From Carposina sasakii (Eukaryota > Arthropoda > Insecta > Lepidoptera > Carposinidae): a stretch of 64,000 bases of DNA. The position numbers and the translations under genes are program-made. The notes beneath the pieces are model-generated. The model had not been told where the DNA came from and did no database searches. It saw nothing but the letters and a program-made list of their open reading frames with translations. Shown here one piece after another: positions 56,301 to 59,738 of the stretch (positions are counted from its first letter, which is position 1; each line of letters starts with the position of its first letter). The stretch is from positions 992,001 through 1,056,000 of the forward strand of contig CP053162.1 of assembly GCA_014607495.2 (NCBI GenBank). The letters run 5' to 3'.

Positions 56301-57706
56301 CGTTAAGGGTGGCAACGAAAAAACAACCTGTATATATTTAATATTTAAAAACTGGCCCTTAGGAGACAAAATGATACAATTAAATAAAGACAGCATAACA
56401 AGATAGATTAGTAGGTACATTAATACCATTACATATAAAACAATGTTTCAGAATCAACTTTGGACGAGTTCACCACAGCCAGTGCGATCACACAAAATGC
56501 GGAGGTTTGTTGAATATGTTTATTTTAATCAATGTTACCAACCCTACTGTTTTAACAGTAGATTTGCTGTTTTCACATTAATGTCCATGTTTTCTGTTTC
56601 ATTCCTATTTTCTGTTTTTCAACTACCGCTCAGCGCCACCTATTACACTACTTTGCAAACGCACGCAATGACAAACCACTACGTAATAAAACGCAATGAC
56701 ACTAGATGGCAGTATCTTCTTTAGTCGGGATTCGAGGGAATCCCGACCACATTATATGTGTTTGACAATCATATTTTTATACACGGGGAAATCCCAATTT
56801 ATGAATGACAGCTACACGCCTACTGTATAGCGTATCGTATTGTTTTATAGTCACAACACCTTGTGCTTGGGCAAATCTATGAAATCTGCCTTTTTTTTTC
56901 TTTACCTACTGTTTTTTTTAGGCGAGTTGCTGTTTTTTAGTTTTTTGAGGTTGGCAACACTGATTTTAATATACTTTTACTAGCTGCTGCACTACCCTTA
57001 GTTGAAATTATTACTAGCTCGAAATATCGATAGGGAAGCGATTGTTCCTATCTTACACAAACCTAATGTACAATAGGAGTATTTGCTAAAAGCAAGTGAA
57101 GATGTTTTCTCTTTCTCACAAACTTATTTATATTTTCGATACTGATTGATTGAGCATGCCGACATTAGTTCAACGTCTAGCCGCGTGGTGCCGGCTGAGT
57201 AGTTTGTGCCACCTCTGTCTGCCCGTGGGTATCGTACGAGGCGATCGCAGCAGCGCCTCCCGTAGTGACAACATAGTCCGAAAATCACACTGCGGTCACC
57301 AACCCGCCTGCCCAGCGTGGTGACTATGGGCAAAACCCCCCTGTGACAGTAGCTTTGTGGCGTGCCCTGGGAGAGGCCTACGTCCAGCAGTGGACTGCAA
57401 TAGACTGAAAAAGAAGAAGTACTAGGCGGCGGCTGTGAATGTGTGTTTTTTAGAGTGTAGGGAAGTTATAAGAAAAAATTCCCGCGATAAAGGGAAAATC
57501 GGAACTTCTAAAGTTTACGCGGCGAATTTGTGGACGACCGCTGTATAATGTAATAAATATAACTTATATAAATATTACTTCTTCAGAAGGACGATGACCT
57601 GTCTGAGGAAGAAATCGAAGAAGAGATAGAAGTGGAAGAGATCGAGGAAGAAGTAGAGGTGGAAGAAGTCGAAGAGGAAGAAGAGCCAAAAGTAGAGAAG
57701 AAGTGA
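20168..57706 (+). CDS. ric3: RIC3-like chaperone of nicotinic acetylcholine receptors, 12 exons, 668 aa
   Basis: Exons 20168-20324, 25782-25915, 41140-41277, 42239-42347, 45274-45357, 47187-47266, 48764-49615, 50243-50326, 54269-54391, 54726-54798, 56452-56504 and 57587-57706 join into one 2,007-nt frame with consistent phases. Order: N-terminal hydrophobic anchor (residues about 13-36), Pro/Arg-rich linker, second membrane segment (about 124-141, MPIYTICIIVFFVYTLSK, like human IIPIYGFGIFLYILYILFK), coiled coil (about 181-234, ALRARLAETERAMQRI), a 20-copy PEPKELS-type array (281-420), a linker, and an acidic Glu-rich C-terminus. RIC3 proteins sit in the ER membrane and help acetylcholine receptor subunits fold and assemble. 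Human RIC3 is 369 residues; the extra length is mainly exon 7. The exon 5 donor choice (GTGACG rather than GTATTC) is dictated by phase. Confidence 0.88.
21744..21887. mobile_element. Foldback MITE, family C copy 1
   Basis: GATTCCGGCAGTCACACTTA with AACCTAAAC at the left is mirrored by TTTAGGTTTAAGTGTGACTG, CCGGAATC at the right; about 144 bp. Other copies at 52,626-52,761 and, split by an insertion, 59,069-59,119 plus 61,007-61,115. Confidence 0.8.
22016..22205 (+). repeat. RTE-like LINE 3' tail
   Basis: CTAGCGGCCGCCCACAGCTT, CGCCCGCGTGAGAG, CCTCCTCGTGAATCACTC, and AGGGACGGACAAACAGCGGC in order. This is a very common lepidopteran tail. It ends about 55 bp before the acceptor of the exon at 22,261. 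Confidence 0.65.
22261..22577 (+). CDS. Probable terminal exon in RIC3 intron 1: alternative RIC3 end or nested gene
   Basis: A good acceptor (AAACTCTCCAAACAG) precedes a 316-nt open, GC-richer stretch ending in TAG at 22,575-22,577. With one base from upstream it reads GCCEVIFESEMSVLELVNEV, then CSSVLNAQGKLTPYAAAECR, RSVNETCGVDIADFLKRNEN and so on to NSWQMDDS. It has six cysteines and no internal splice donor in frame. RIC3 exon 1 ends in exactly the phase it needs, so a short RIC3 isoform (about 157 residues: anchor plus Cys-containing domain) is possible. Alternatively it is the last exon of another nested gene whose upstream exons I do not see. I do not recognise the domain. Confidence 0.6.
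24586..24710 (+). mobile_element. MITE fragment, CTAGCAAAAGCAA family
   Basis: CCCCCTGTTTTCGTATCTAG, CAAAAGCAATGCG and the AAATTCGTATTA and AAGGAAATTTTCCATT blocks match the copies at 108 and 50,037. More diverged than those; right end not seen. Confidence 0.5.
24977..25242. repeat. 38-bp minisatellite, 7 copies
   Basis: Seven units of 38 bp (starts 24,977, 25,015, 25,053, 25,091, 25,129, 25,167, 25,205), each GCACGAGTAGCCTGCTACAT, ATTGACTGTTAAAACGAG. The units are nearly identical; the outer two have CCTCC for CCTGC. Each unit contains the palindrome GTAGC-CT-GCTAC. It lies in RIC3 intron 1, about 540 bp before exon 2. Confidence 0.95.
25782..25915 (+). CDS. ric3: RIC3 exon 2 (Pro/Arg-rich linker)
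   Basis: Acceptor TTCCTTCCACAG. With exon 1 it completes GAA and reads VKQERPLMRGMGPHPALRER, then a proline-rich segment ending PMPPHVR, donor AGG|GTACGG, phase 0. The region links the N-terminal anchor to the second membrane segment, as in other RIC3 proteins. Confidence 0.83.
26967..27163 (+). mobile_element. hAT-type MITE
   Basis: CAGCGGTTCGCGAAAGGTGG to AATTGGGAACCCCTG, flanked by TACTATGT (26,959-26,966) and TACTATGC (27,164-27,171). Internally it repeats GGGTTCCGT several times. A different subfamily from 5,431-5,617. Confidence 0.75.
27735..27850. mobile_element. GGGGTAAGCACGAAC foldback MITE, copy 1
   Basis: GGGGTAAGCACGAACC at the left and GAGGTTCGTACTTATCCC at the right, with GCTAGCGTTACG inverted inside. 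About 116 bp. It is one of seven copies, all in RIC3 introns 2 and later (33,108; 36,954; 50,404; 51,098; 51,728; 53,780). Confidence 0.8.
28233..28479 (-). mobile_element. tRNA-derived SINE copy 2
   Basis: Same structure as 2,815-3,054, with GGTTCGAATCCC B box on the minus strand and an (AATA)n tail. It lies in RIC3 intron 2. Confidence 0.75.
28861..29066 (-). repeat. Long copy of the GATGCGGGGCTTC / CACGGCTGT repeat
   Basis: The minus strand runs from GATGCGGGGCCTTACTAGAA through GATAAGCTAGGTGAGA to GATCCTGCAGTTCTAG and TACAGCCGTG. It therefore links two motifs seen separately elsewhere (for example 278-445 and 29,530-29,640) into one family. Non-coding. Confidence 0.6.
29642..29959. mobile_element. 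MITE with GGGTTGCCA ends
   Basis: GGGTTGCCAACCGTCCT at the left is mirrored by the right end TTTGAGATGGCAACCC. CCTGG/CCAGG steps recur through the element. About 318 bp in RIC3 intron 2. Confidence 0.5.
30940..31165 (-). repeat. Repeat X copy 3
   Basis: Reverse-oriented version of 3,431-3,705 (GTCGGCAGAATCG, GGGAGGTGGGCTGCAGCGCC, TATGGG, CAATAGACTGCTGG). More decayed than copies 1 and 2. Confidence 0.6.
31166..33100. other. RIC3 intron 2 interior, nothing recognised
   Basis: Apart from an RTE-like piece at about 32,137-32,230 (ACTAGCGGCCGCCCACCACT), I see no gene, tandem repeat or complete element here. The short open frames have no conserved features. Confidence 0.5.
33108..33216. mobile_element. 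GGGGTAAGCACGAAC foldback MITE, copy 2
   Basis: GGGGTAAGCACGAACCTCGG to GGTGCGTGCTTACCCC, 109 bp, with the same GCTAGCGACTCGCTAGC core as copy 1. Confidence 0.8.
33590..34127 (+). mobile_element. MITE family A copy, interrupted by a SINE
   Basis: Left part 33,590-33,755 and right part 33,995-34,127 (ending ATATCCTGTA) align to the family A consensus without loss around the insertion, at CACATT|GACACG. The inserted SINE is listed separately. Confidence 0.75.
33756..33994 (-). mobile_element. tRNA-derived SINE copy 3, inside a MITE
   Basis: Minus-strand SINE with GGTTCGAATCCC B box and CTTAGTCCCACATTAAG body. Inserted in a family A MITE, so it is the younger of the two. Confidence 0.75.
34640..35010 (+). 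mobile_element. MITE family A copy
   Basis: TACAGGATGATTTTTGATCG to AAAAAACATCCTGTA, 371 bp, uninterrupted. About 510 bp from the previous copy and in the same orientation. Confidence 0.8.
35590..36120 (+). repeat. LINE-type 3' tails, tandem pair
   Basis: The first tail (35,590-35,980) matches 660-945 on the other strand. A second begins at 35,985 (CACTAATATTATAAAGAGGA, GTAATGAATAGGCTC, CTACTGGACCGATTT). Both are widespread lepidopteran LINE tail types. The second leads into the 127-bp array. Confidence 0.55.
36127..36800. repeat. 127-bp tandem array, about 5-6 units
   Basis: The block ATTTCCCGAAATTCCCACGG recurs at 36,127, 36,252, 36,379, 36,506, 36,632 and 36,760, spacing 125-128. The three central units are nearly identical and the outer ones have diverged. 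Because 127 is not a multiple of three, each unit is read in a different frame, so the long open frames here are a side effect. It follows a LINE-type tail and is probably an amplified part of it. Confidence 0.92.
36954..37066. mobile_element. GGGGTAAGCACGAAC foldback MITE, diverged copy 3
   Basis: GGGGTAAGCACGAAACTTTT to AAACGTTTGTGCTTACCC, 113 bp, core diverged. It lies just upstream of the (TAA)n tract that holds the R4/Dong-like LINE. Confidence 0.65.
37121..40410 (+). mobile_element. R4/Dong-like LINE inserted in a (TAA)n tract
   Basis: A TAATAATAATAATAA tract at 37,119-37,134 precedes the element and another (40,397-40,411) follows it. Between them lie a leader of only about 50 bp, a 1,049-codon ORF and a 60-bp 3'UTR with a small hairpin (CGGC-GGTAAAA-GCCG). 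Dong of Bombyx mori, an R4-clade LINE with a restriction-like endonuclease, is known to insert in TAA repeats; this element has the same enzyme type and target. The TAA tract seems to be the 3' tail of the minus-strand LINE fragment at 40,412-41,112. Confidence 0.85.
37187..40336 (+). CDS. Reverse transcriptase with restriction-like endonuclease (R4/Dong clade LINE ORF)
   Basis: A 1,049-residue uninterrupted ORF. RT motifs in order: NYRPITCLQTIYKI, IDYKKAFD (Asp 427), FQGDALSPLWFCLALNPLS (490-508) and catalytic YMDD (540-543), then ESYKYLGY. The C-terminal part has a CCHC knuckle (Cys844, Cys847, His856, Cys861) and RPD...LIDIAVP (Pro931, Asp932, Asp947), the PD-(D/E)XK-type endonuclease of site-specific LINEs. 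All these residues are present and there is no frameshift, so the enzyme may be active. It copies its own RNA into a nicked target by target-primed reverse transcription. There is no apurinic-type endonuclease domain. The N-terminal 250 residues are basic and show no clear zinc finger. Confidence 0.9.
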   Translation: MNDLTFMENGTPDKPDIDEIFLDVFEKIRHTDPTDRPFIPKQKSSKKFSEIMHYINTKILPVHTNTNSDFNTLQTIIYCAACTAAKVNGAKIVFDEGHVREGNASNHKKWRIPKWQKRLEKKVEALRTKIGRLSQYMNGIRTDTIKKHINNIIREYKIHTIHEEPNTQLTHYLDTLKQKLSVTSSRLRRYKACTLRKTQNNQFSNNQKQFYRNLNQYSTNQTQTSTDTNSTLSPEQQRLHSFWSQIWQSSQAHNDQAPWIEQEITNNLNTAEMEFKGVPIDTFRTVIKNLHNWKAPGSDNIHNFWYKRFTYIHPYLFNHINNFIEHPETLPKYITTGITHMLSKNNNDPTNPANYRPITCLQTIYKIITSCISHLIYNHIDKNNILAEEQKGCRKLSQGCKEQLTIDSVVMRQVQSKKKDLYTMYIDYKKAFDSVPHSWLVKTLEIYKIHPTIVYFLKNAMTNWTTRLLLKTPETAIETELIRIRRGIFQGDALSPLWFCLALNPLSNKLNKLKIGYQMQYSEEDVQTNIKRFRLNHLLYMDDIKLYAATEAELSQLAETTEKFSQDICMEFGIDKCKINSIKKGNLFKHNYELQSGHTIDPLNENESYKYLGYHQSKQIHHKEIKTNLTQQFRHRLNAVMKTHLSSRNIVKAVNSYAVPVLTYSFGIIYWTKHELQNLQRLIHTTMTRNRKHHPRSCVQRMTLPRKVGGRGLIDLTNLHNKQITSLRTYFHNKTSTSTLHNSISQNDCKYTPLNLQDRLIQKNQGQTDRQTKIDEWARKTLHGRHLHDLSQNHVDREASNEWLSRGELFPETEGFMLAIQDQVIETRNYQKYIIKTRNIVDTCRRCNSASETIQHITGACKSIVQTEYKHRHDQIANIIHQKLARKYNLTQQPATPYYKYTPETILENTSYKLYFDRAILTDKTIHYNRPDITFIDKENKSAQLIDIAVPNTHNLQVTISEKLNKYVELKDEISRMWKLQKVAVVPIVISTTGVVPKQLRSSLKTLDLPVATYITLQKAVILNTCRITRKFLQLQNTESSEVNTVHLA
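40412..41112 (-). mobile_element. 5'-truncated LINE fragment, different clade
   Basis: The minus strand codes VKKTEVVIFKQGKDPPFIPQ, LCGSQLNIVSSFKYLGHVIN and, to a stop at 40,544, the region after the RT core (TLFKAYCQAFYTSQLW, RCMLGLPWRCSASGMFAENR). One frame slip is visible near 41,085. Its 3' end runs into (ATT)n, the tract used by the R4/Dong-like LINE. Its truncated 5' end is only about 26 bp from the acceptor of RIC3 exon 3. Confidence 0.75.
41140..41277 (+). CDS. ric3: RIC3 exon 3 (second membrane segment)
   Basis: Acceptor TTCCTTCTTTAG. It reads PPPIPGMRPPLGAPGGPVQA, PKSSMGFV and MPIYTICIIVFFVYTLSK, donor AAG|GTGAGG, phase 0. The hydrophobic stretch starting MPIY is the best match to the RIC3 family membrane segment. 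Confidence 0.88.
41395..42152 (-). repeat. Repeat X copy 4, split by a LINE 3' end
   Basis: Left part 41,395-41,545 (GGTGTCGGCAGAGTAG to GGTCACCAACCCACCTGG) and right part 42,086-42,152 (GTAGCCGTGTGGCGTGCC to CAGTGGACTGCAATA) are consecutive pieces of repeat X in reverse orientation. Confidence 0.7.
41546..42085 (+). mobile_element. 5'-truncated LINE 3' end inserted in repeat X
   Basis: The open stretch to 41,937 codes YPFLYPTKFLQGALGVNSLE, the LVEQLVRLFVPD region and LLAVPPARTVAHKNSPLLRA, the C-terminal end of a non-LTR element protein, and then a UTR ending in (AAAT)n at 42,060-42,085. Only the last 130 codons or so remain. It lies in RIC3 intron 3. Confidence 0.7.
42239..42347 (+). CDS. 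ric3: RIC3 exon 4
   Basis: Acceptor TTAATCTTCCAG. It reads ILFKRTGTVPYEQLSSDPQF, RRRVFRDDSRTSPDKL, and the donor is CTGG|GTAAGT, phase 1. ILFK continues the membrane segment exactly as in human YILFK, which supports the exon 3/4 junction. Confidence 0.87.
42373..42556 (-). mobile_element. hAT-type MITE
   Basis: CAGGGGTTCACAAAC to TTTGGGAACCAGTG, the reverse orientation of the 5,431-5,617 family (CCTGGACCACTTTGGGAACC). The flanking 8 bp are only partly alike (GTCTAGAT, GTCGAGTA). It starts 25 bp after RIC3 exon 4. Confidence 0.7.
42625..42770 (+). repeat. Dispersed repeat, second copy of the 17,075 family
   Basis: GTATTTCGTTCATGGCGACC, CAATCTTAACGGAGTCAA and GTGCACTCTCTATCCCCTCA. It includes the left half that is missing at 17,075. 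Confidence 0.55.
43315..43800. repeat. Dispersed repeat next to a foldback element
   Basis: ACAAGCTTTTATTTAACTTG, CTCAACCGATTGGGCTGAAA and the two 'TGTGACGTCA(T/C)TC' blocks form a repeat type common in Lepidoptera. ACAAGCTTTTATTTAA also appears in the adjacent foldback arms, suggesting a common origin. Confidence 0.45.
43809..44392. mobile_element. Foldback element, arms of about 170 bp
   Basis: Left arm 43,809-43,978 and right arm 44,222-44,392 are near-perfect inverted copies (for example AAAGCTTGTCGCGACATTTA against TAAATGTCGCGACAAGCTTT). The 243-bp loop contains a GC-rich open stretch (GGCACCGGGGCGAACCCT) without recognised coding content. In RIC3 intron 4. Confidence 0.9.
44985..45350 (+). 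repeat. Tandem duplication of SINE-derived intron plus RIC3 exon 5 start
   Basis: Unit 1 (about 44,985-45,165) and unit 2 (about 45,165-45,330) share, in order, CTGCGTC..., TTTCCACAACC-like, CTTCACA, AGTCCCG.AGTAAGATCCC, AAGGTCTAAAACAAACCT, then exon sequence GACCTG, GAA, CATTGCGCGCTCG, TTGGC. Unit 2 contains the real exon 5. Unit 1 holds a pseudo-exon (see finding). The shared CTAGTCCC..TAAGATCC part is the SINE family body. Confidence 0.8.
45274..45357 (+). CDS. ric3: RIC3 exon 5 (coiled coil)
   Basis: Acceptor CCTGTAACTTAG. It completes GGA and reads DLELEALRARLAETERAMQR, IVGQLAR, donor C|GTGACG, phase 1. A second donor 8 bp on (GCG|GTATTC) leaves a phase that does not fit exon 6. The pattern matches the human QLQEKLKETEAAMEKLI coiled coil. 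Confidence 0.78.
45366..47186. other. RIC3 intron 5, nothing recognised
   Basis: A fragment of the CACGGCTGT repeat near 45,898-45,960 and a T-rich run at 46,120-46,131 are all I can point to. Confidence 0.5.
47187..47266 (+). CDS. ric3: RIC3 exon 6 (coiled coil end)
   Basis: Acceptor GGTTGTAACAG. With one base from exon 5 it reads VTAISGLVAEVHQQMEASYA, QNQQRQ, donor CAG|GTCACT, phase 0. Heptad spacing of V/I/L continues from exon 5. The acceptor's pyrimidine tract is weak. Confidence 0.72.
48764..49615 (+). CDS. ric3: RIC3 exon 7 with 20-copy heptapeptide array
   Basis: The 852-nt exon codes 284 residues. The acceptor is a NAGNAG (TTTCAGCAG), so the first Gln may be included or skipped. 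It begins QDVQDNHARPYTNGAVIHNS, then 20 heptads of the form PEPKELS (residues 281-420), then an acidic, Ser/Thr-rich part ending DEVDNVPENSSIK, donor AAG|GTCAGT, phase 0. The array is disordered by composition (P, E, K, S). Vertebrate RIC3 has no such array, to my knowledge. Confidence 0.85.
48902..49321 (+). repeat. 21-bp coding tandem repeat, 20 units
   Basis: Units of 21 bp (CCTGAACCTAAGGAACTTTC-T type) run without a break in frame. Central units are the most alike at DNA level; the last seven vary at the third and fifth residues (PETKELT, PELREQT, PDPKEST). Long open frames on the opposite strand across this stretch follow from the repeat and are not genes. Confidence 0.95.
50037..50226. 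mobile_element. Complete MITE, CTAGCAAAAGCAA family
   Basis: The left end TTACCTAACTAGCAAAAGCA, AAGCAATAGCGAAAAT is mirrored by ATTTTCGATATAGCGCTGCT, TCGGTTTTGCTATTGCAAAT, TAGGTAA at the right. About 190 bp. It ends about 16 bp before the acceptor of RIC3 exon 8. It is the best-preserved of four copies. Confidence 0.75.
50243..50326 (+). CDS. ric3: RIC3 exon 8
   Basis: Acceptor GGCATTCACTAG (weak tract, right behind a MITE). Reads VVGMELSAHSADGGQWRGEP, TTPARPSK, donor AAA|GTGAGC; 84 nt, phase 0 both sides, so it could be skipped without loss of frame. The GC-rich, repeat-free sequence supports it. A second acceptor, GGTAG at 50,248, would break the frame. Confidence 0.65.
50404..50603. mobile_element. 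GGGGTAAGCACGAAC foldback MITE, longer copy 4
   Basis: GGGGTAAGCATGAACCTC to AAGTTCATGCTGACCCC, 200 bp. Inner arms TGTCGAAGGCAT / ATGCCTTCGACA. Longer than the other copies and possibly a subfamily founder. Confidence 0.7.
51098..51207. mobile_element. GGGGTAAGCACGAAC foldback MITE, copy 5
   Basis: GGGGTAAGCACAAACCTC to AAAGGTTCGTGCTTACCC, 110 bp, core GCTAGCGAGTCGCTAGC (inverted relative to copy 1). Confidence 0.8.
51728..51822. mobile_element. GGGGTAAGCACGAAC foldback MITE, partial copy 6
   Basis: Right part only (GATAGCTTTATGGATTGTCG, ACAGGTTCGTGCTTACCCC). The left end is missing. Confidence 0.6.
52626..52761. mobile_element. Foldback MITE, family C copy 2
   Basis: GGTCGATAATTAAACCTAAA to TTTAGGTTTAAATGTGACTG, CCGGAATCGACC. 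The left terminus is slightly eroded. In RIC3 intron 8. Confidence 0.75.
53780..53882. mobile_element. GGGGTAAGCACGAAC foldback MITE, copy 7
   Basis: GGGGTAAGCACGAACCTCTC, core GCTAGCGAGTCGCTAGCG. The right end is cut short at AAAAAGGTT. Confidence 0.75.
54269..54391 (+). CDS. ric3: RIC3 exon 9
   Basis: Acceptor CGGTGTTTCCAG. Reads REPDEVKSIFLETEIPQQSR, VLVADFAEDTADRPQPKRNS, P, donor CCG|GTCAGT, phase 0. SRVLVADF resembles human ETILVDYPD, a conserved patch after the coiled coil. Confidence 0.85.
54726..54798 (+). CDS. ric3: RIC3 exon 10
   Basis: Acceptor TTGTGCTTTTAACAG. Reads LVVSGKMTLSLIQDAPRDTP, ERDL, donor TTAG|GTAATT, phase 1. Confidence 0.8.
55336..56293. mobile_element. 958-bp element with GGGGAAGAT inverted repeats and TA duplication
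   Basis: GGGGAAGATTGGGTAATGGG at the left and CCCATTACCCGATCTTCCCC at the right, flanked by TA on both sides, as in Tc1/mariner-like elements. The motif GGTAAT(T/G)GGGGTCAC or its inverse recurs inside. It contains an inverted piece of MITE family A (55,719-55,853). No transposase is recognised. Confidence 0.75.
55719..55853 (-). mobile_element. Inverted half copy of MITE family A
   Basis: GCAGAAAAACGCAGTCTATT to ACCAAAAATCACCCTGTATA is the reverse complement of the left third of family A. It lies inside the TA element that itself sits in a family A MITE. Confidence 0.8.
56452..56504 (+). CDS. ric3: RIC3 exon 11 (53-nt small exon)
   Basis: Acceptor ACAATGTTTCAG. It completes GAA and reads STLDEFTTASAITQNAE, donor GAG|GTTTGT, phase 0. 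It was found because exons 10 and 12 do not fit directly (phase 1 into phase 0); this exon restores the frame exactly. Confidence 0.75.
57160..57412 (-). repeat. Repeat X copy 5
   Basis: Reverse orientation: CGCGTGGTGCCGGCTGAGTA to CAGCAGTGGACTGCAATAGA. It ends about 170 bp before RIC3 exon 12. Confidence 0.7.
57587..57706 (+). CDS. ric3: RIC3 exon 12 (acidic C-terminus, stop)
   Basis: Acceptor TATTACTTCTTCAG. Reads KDDDLSEEEIEEEIEVEEIE, EEVEVEEVEEEEEPKVEKK, then TGA at 57,704-57,706. A Glu-rich tail with V/I every few residues could form a helix. The other two frames close within a few codons. Confidence 0.85.
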   Translation, partial: KDDDLSEEEIEEEIEVEEIEEEVEVEEVEEEEEPKVEKK

Positions 57707-57837
57707 ACTGACTATTAGGGCATGTTTTTACCAAAGAATTTTTATTGTAAGTCTGTTACGGTTACGAAAAGTTTAGTATTTATTCACTTAGGTACCTACC
57801 TACATATACATAACTATAAACCGTGTCTAAGGTTAGA

Positions 57838-58130
57838 GTAAAGACACGAACTGCAATTTGACTGCAAAATTTCAGTTTCCATACAGTTAGCACGACTGCA
57901 AAGAAACTGCAAGCCCACTGCACATCAACGTGCAGTTTTATTACAGCCGTGCCAACTGCATTGAAACTGCAATTTTGCAGTCGACTTGCAGTTGAATTGC
58001 AGTCCGTGTGTCTTTACCCTTACACGGAACGTTACGTGCAGTTGGCTTGCAGTTTCATTACGGTCGTACCAAATACATTCTAACTGCAATTGTGCAGTCG
58101 ACTTGCAGTCCGTGTGGCTTTATTCTTAGA
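57838..58130. mobile_element. TGCAGT-rich inverted element in the RIC3 3'UTR
   Basis: ACTGCA or TGCAGT occurs well over a dozen times here, in both orientations. Left AAAGACACGAACTGCAATTT is mirrored by GACTTGCAGTCCGTGTGGCT, and an inner right end (GCAGTCCGTGTGTCTTTA) lies at about 58,000, so two copies may be joined. Non-coding. Confidence 0.6.
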
Positions 58131-58445
58131 CCCTTTTTAAAATGACATTTGACAGCAAAATGTATGATAATTCATAGAGATATTTCTCTCAAATTTAGAC
58201 ATTGTTTAAATTGTCTTTTATGATAACACGATCAGGCTCTAGTTTAGTTTTTTGGACTACTTTTATTAAATTTTATTAAGGTTTCAATTATGTAAACTTG
58301 TGTCAAAAGTAATCGTTCCAAGCTAAAATTAATTAATTTATTGAGAAAAGGTAAAAAATTATCATTGTTTCCAGTAAACATCGTCATTTTAAATTAAATT
58401 GTTAGATGTAAATTTTGTTAAGTAGTAACTAGTATATTTATACAG

Positions 58446-58709
58446 GGGTGTAACAGAAAGGGTACGTTAAGCGAAAAGCTATGTAAATAGACCATTATAG
58501 AGAACCTATTTCCAAAATTTGAGACTCGAAGTCACATGTTTATTTTTCAAAATTGTATGAACATTCTTAAGTTGATTAGAAATTCTCCATACTAGCTGCA
58601 AAATTAAACATGTGATTTCGAGTCTGAAATTTTGTGGATAGGTTTCTTTTAGTGGGCTATTTACATAGCTTCTCGCTTAACATACATACCCCTTTTGTTA
58701 CACCCTGTA
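58446..58709. mobile_element. Foldback MITE (GGTGTAACA family), 264 bp
   Basis: GGTGTAACAGAAAGGGTA, GTTAAGCGAAAAGCTATG at the left and CATAGCTTCTCGCTTAACAT, CCCCTTTTGTTACACC at the right, within TATACAG...CTGTATA. Arms pair over most of the length. It lies before the probable RIC3 polyadenylation signal. Confidence 0.8.
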
Positions 58710-58758
58710 TAAATTGCTTACCTACTTATTTAGTGTGTACTTACTGATAATGCTTTTA

Positions 58759-58764
58759 AATAAA
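58759..58764 (+). terminator. Candidate RIC3 polyadenylation signal
   Basis: AATAAA about 1.05 kb after the stop, the first canonical signal that lies outside a recognised element. If it is used, two foldback elements are part of the 3'UTR. Confidence 0.4.
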
Positions 58765-59119
58765 GTTCATCTAAAGACATTGTTAATGAGTGTAAAAGTT
58801 AGTTGAATTGTGTTTGTTCCAAATGAAAGTTTCGTGCCAAATTTTTCTTAGTTGTTTTTGCCTAGTTATTTATAATATTTATCTACTTAATACAATCATT
58901 TAAATTAATTAATTAATTAGCTAAATATTAGCCTGTTTAACTCGTGGTCTGGCCAAGAAGATTTTGTACAACTAAATTTAAAATTACAAATGAGATTTAT
59001 AAGTAACGTACCAGAGGTCTTGGACAATGTCTCAATTTTACGAGCGAGATCGATTATCGCCTAGTTAACCAAACACTATGGTCGATTCCGGCATTCACAC
59101 TTAAACCTAAACGTAAAAT

Positions 59120-59678
59120 GACTTTTTAAAAAAAAATTAACCGACTTCAAACTTAAACTAAAAAGCGTTAAATAACGTAACTAATTTATCTACTTAATAC
59201 ATATTAAATATCTCAAATTATTTAAATATTTACAACTTAATACCTAATACTGTAACAAAGTCATCTTTAACTATTTAAATATTTATAATTATCACTTATT
59301 TTTTGGAGTCGGTGCCAGCCTAGGTAACGTAGTCTGTTGTGTTGATGGACGCGCGCGGCTGGCAAAGCCACACACACGGCAAAATACAATACGGTGTAGC
59401 AGGCAGCGTTAATGCAATTTCCTATTCTTGGTTTTACTACTTAGTGTGGGTCAGTTTTCTTAATTACATTTATTTGTTTGGCTGGCACCGACTCCAAAAA
59501 ATAAGTGATAATTATAAATATTTAAATAGTTAAAGATGACTTTGTTACAGTATTAGGTATTAAGTTGTAAATATTTAAATAATTTGAGATATTTAATATG
59601 TATTAAGTAGATAAATTAGTTACGTTATTTAACGCTTTTTAGTTTAAGTTTGAAGTCGGTTAATTTTTTTTTAAAGTC
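59120..59678. mobile_element. Foldback, near-perfect 200-bp arms, 159-bp loop
   Basis: Left arm 59,120-59,320 and right arm 59,480-59,678 are inverted copies differing at about two bases. Arms begin GACTTT..AAAAATTAACCG-ACTTC and end GGAGTCGGTGCCAGCC. The loop holds GACGCGCGCGGCTGGCAAAG. An open frame crossing the loop (59,339-59,533) has no recognised features. Confidence 0.93.
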
Positions 59679-59738
59679 AGTTTATTTCTCGATTTTTAGT
59701 TGTGTTAATGCGTTGTGGACTTAAATAGATGCTAGTTT

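Larger units (their letters stand above)
54994..56334 (+). mobile_element. MITE family A copy split by a TA-flanked element
   Basis: Left part 54,994-55,335 and right part 56,294-56,334 (ACCCTTCGTTAAGGG to ACAACCTGTATA) join cleanly at GAGTACG-TA-CCCTTCG in the family consensus. Confidence 0.8.
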
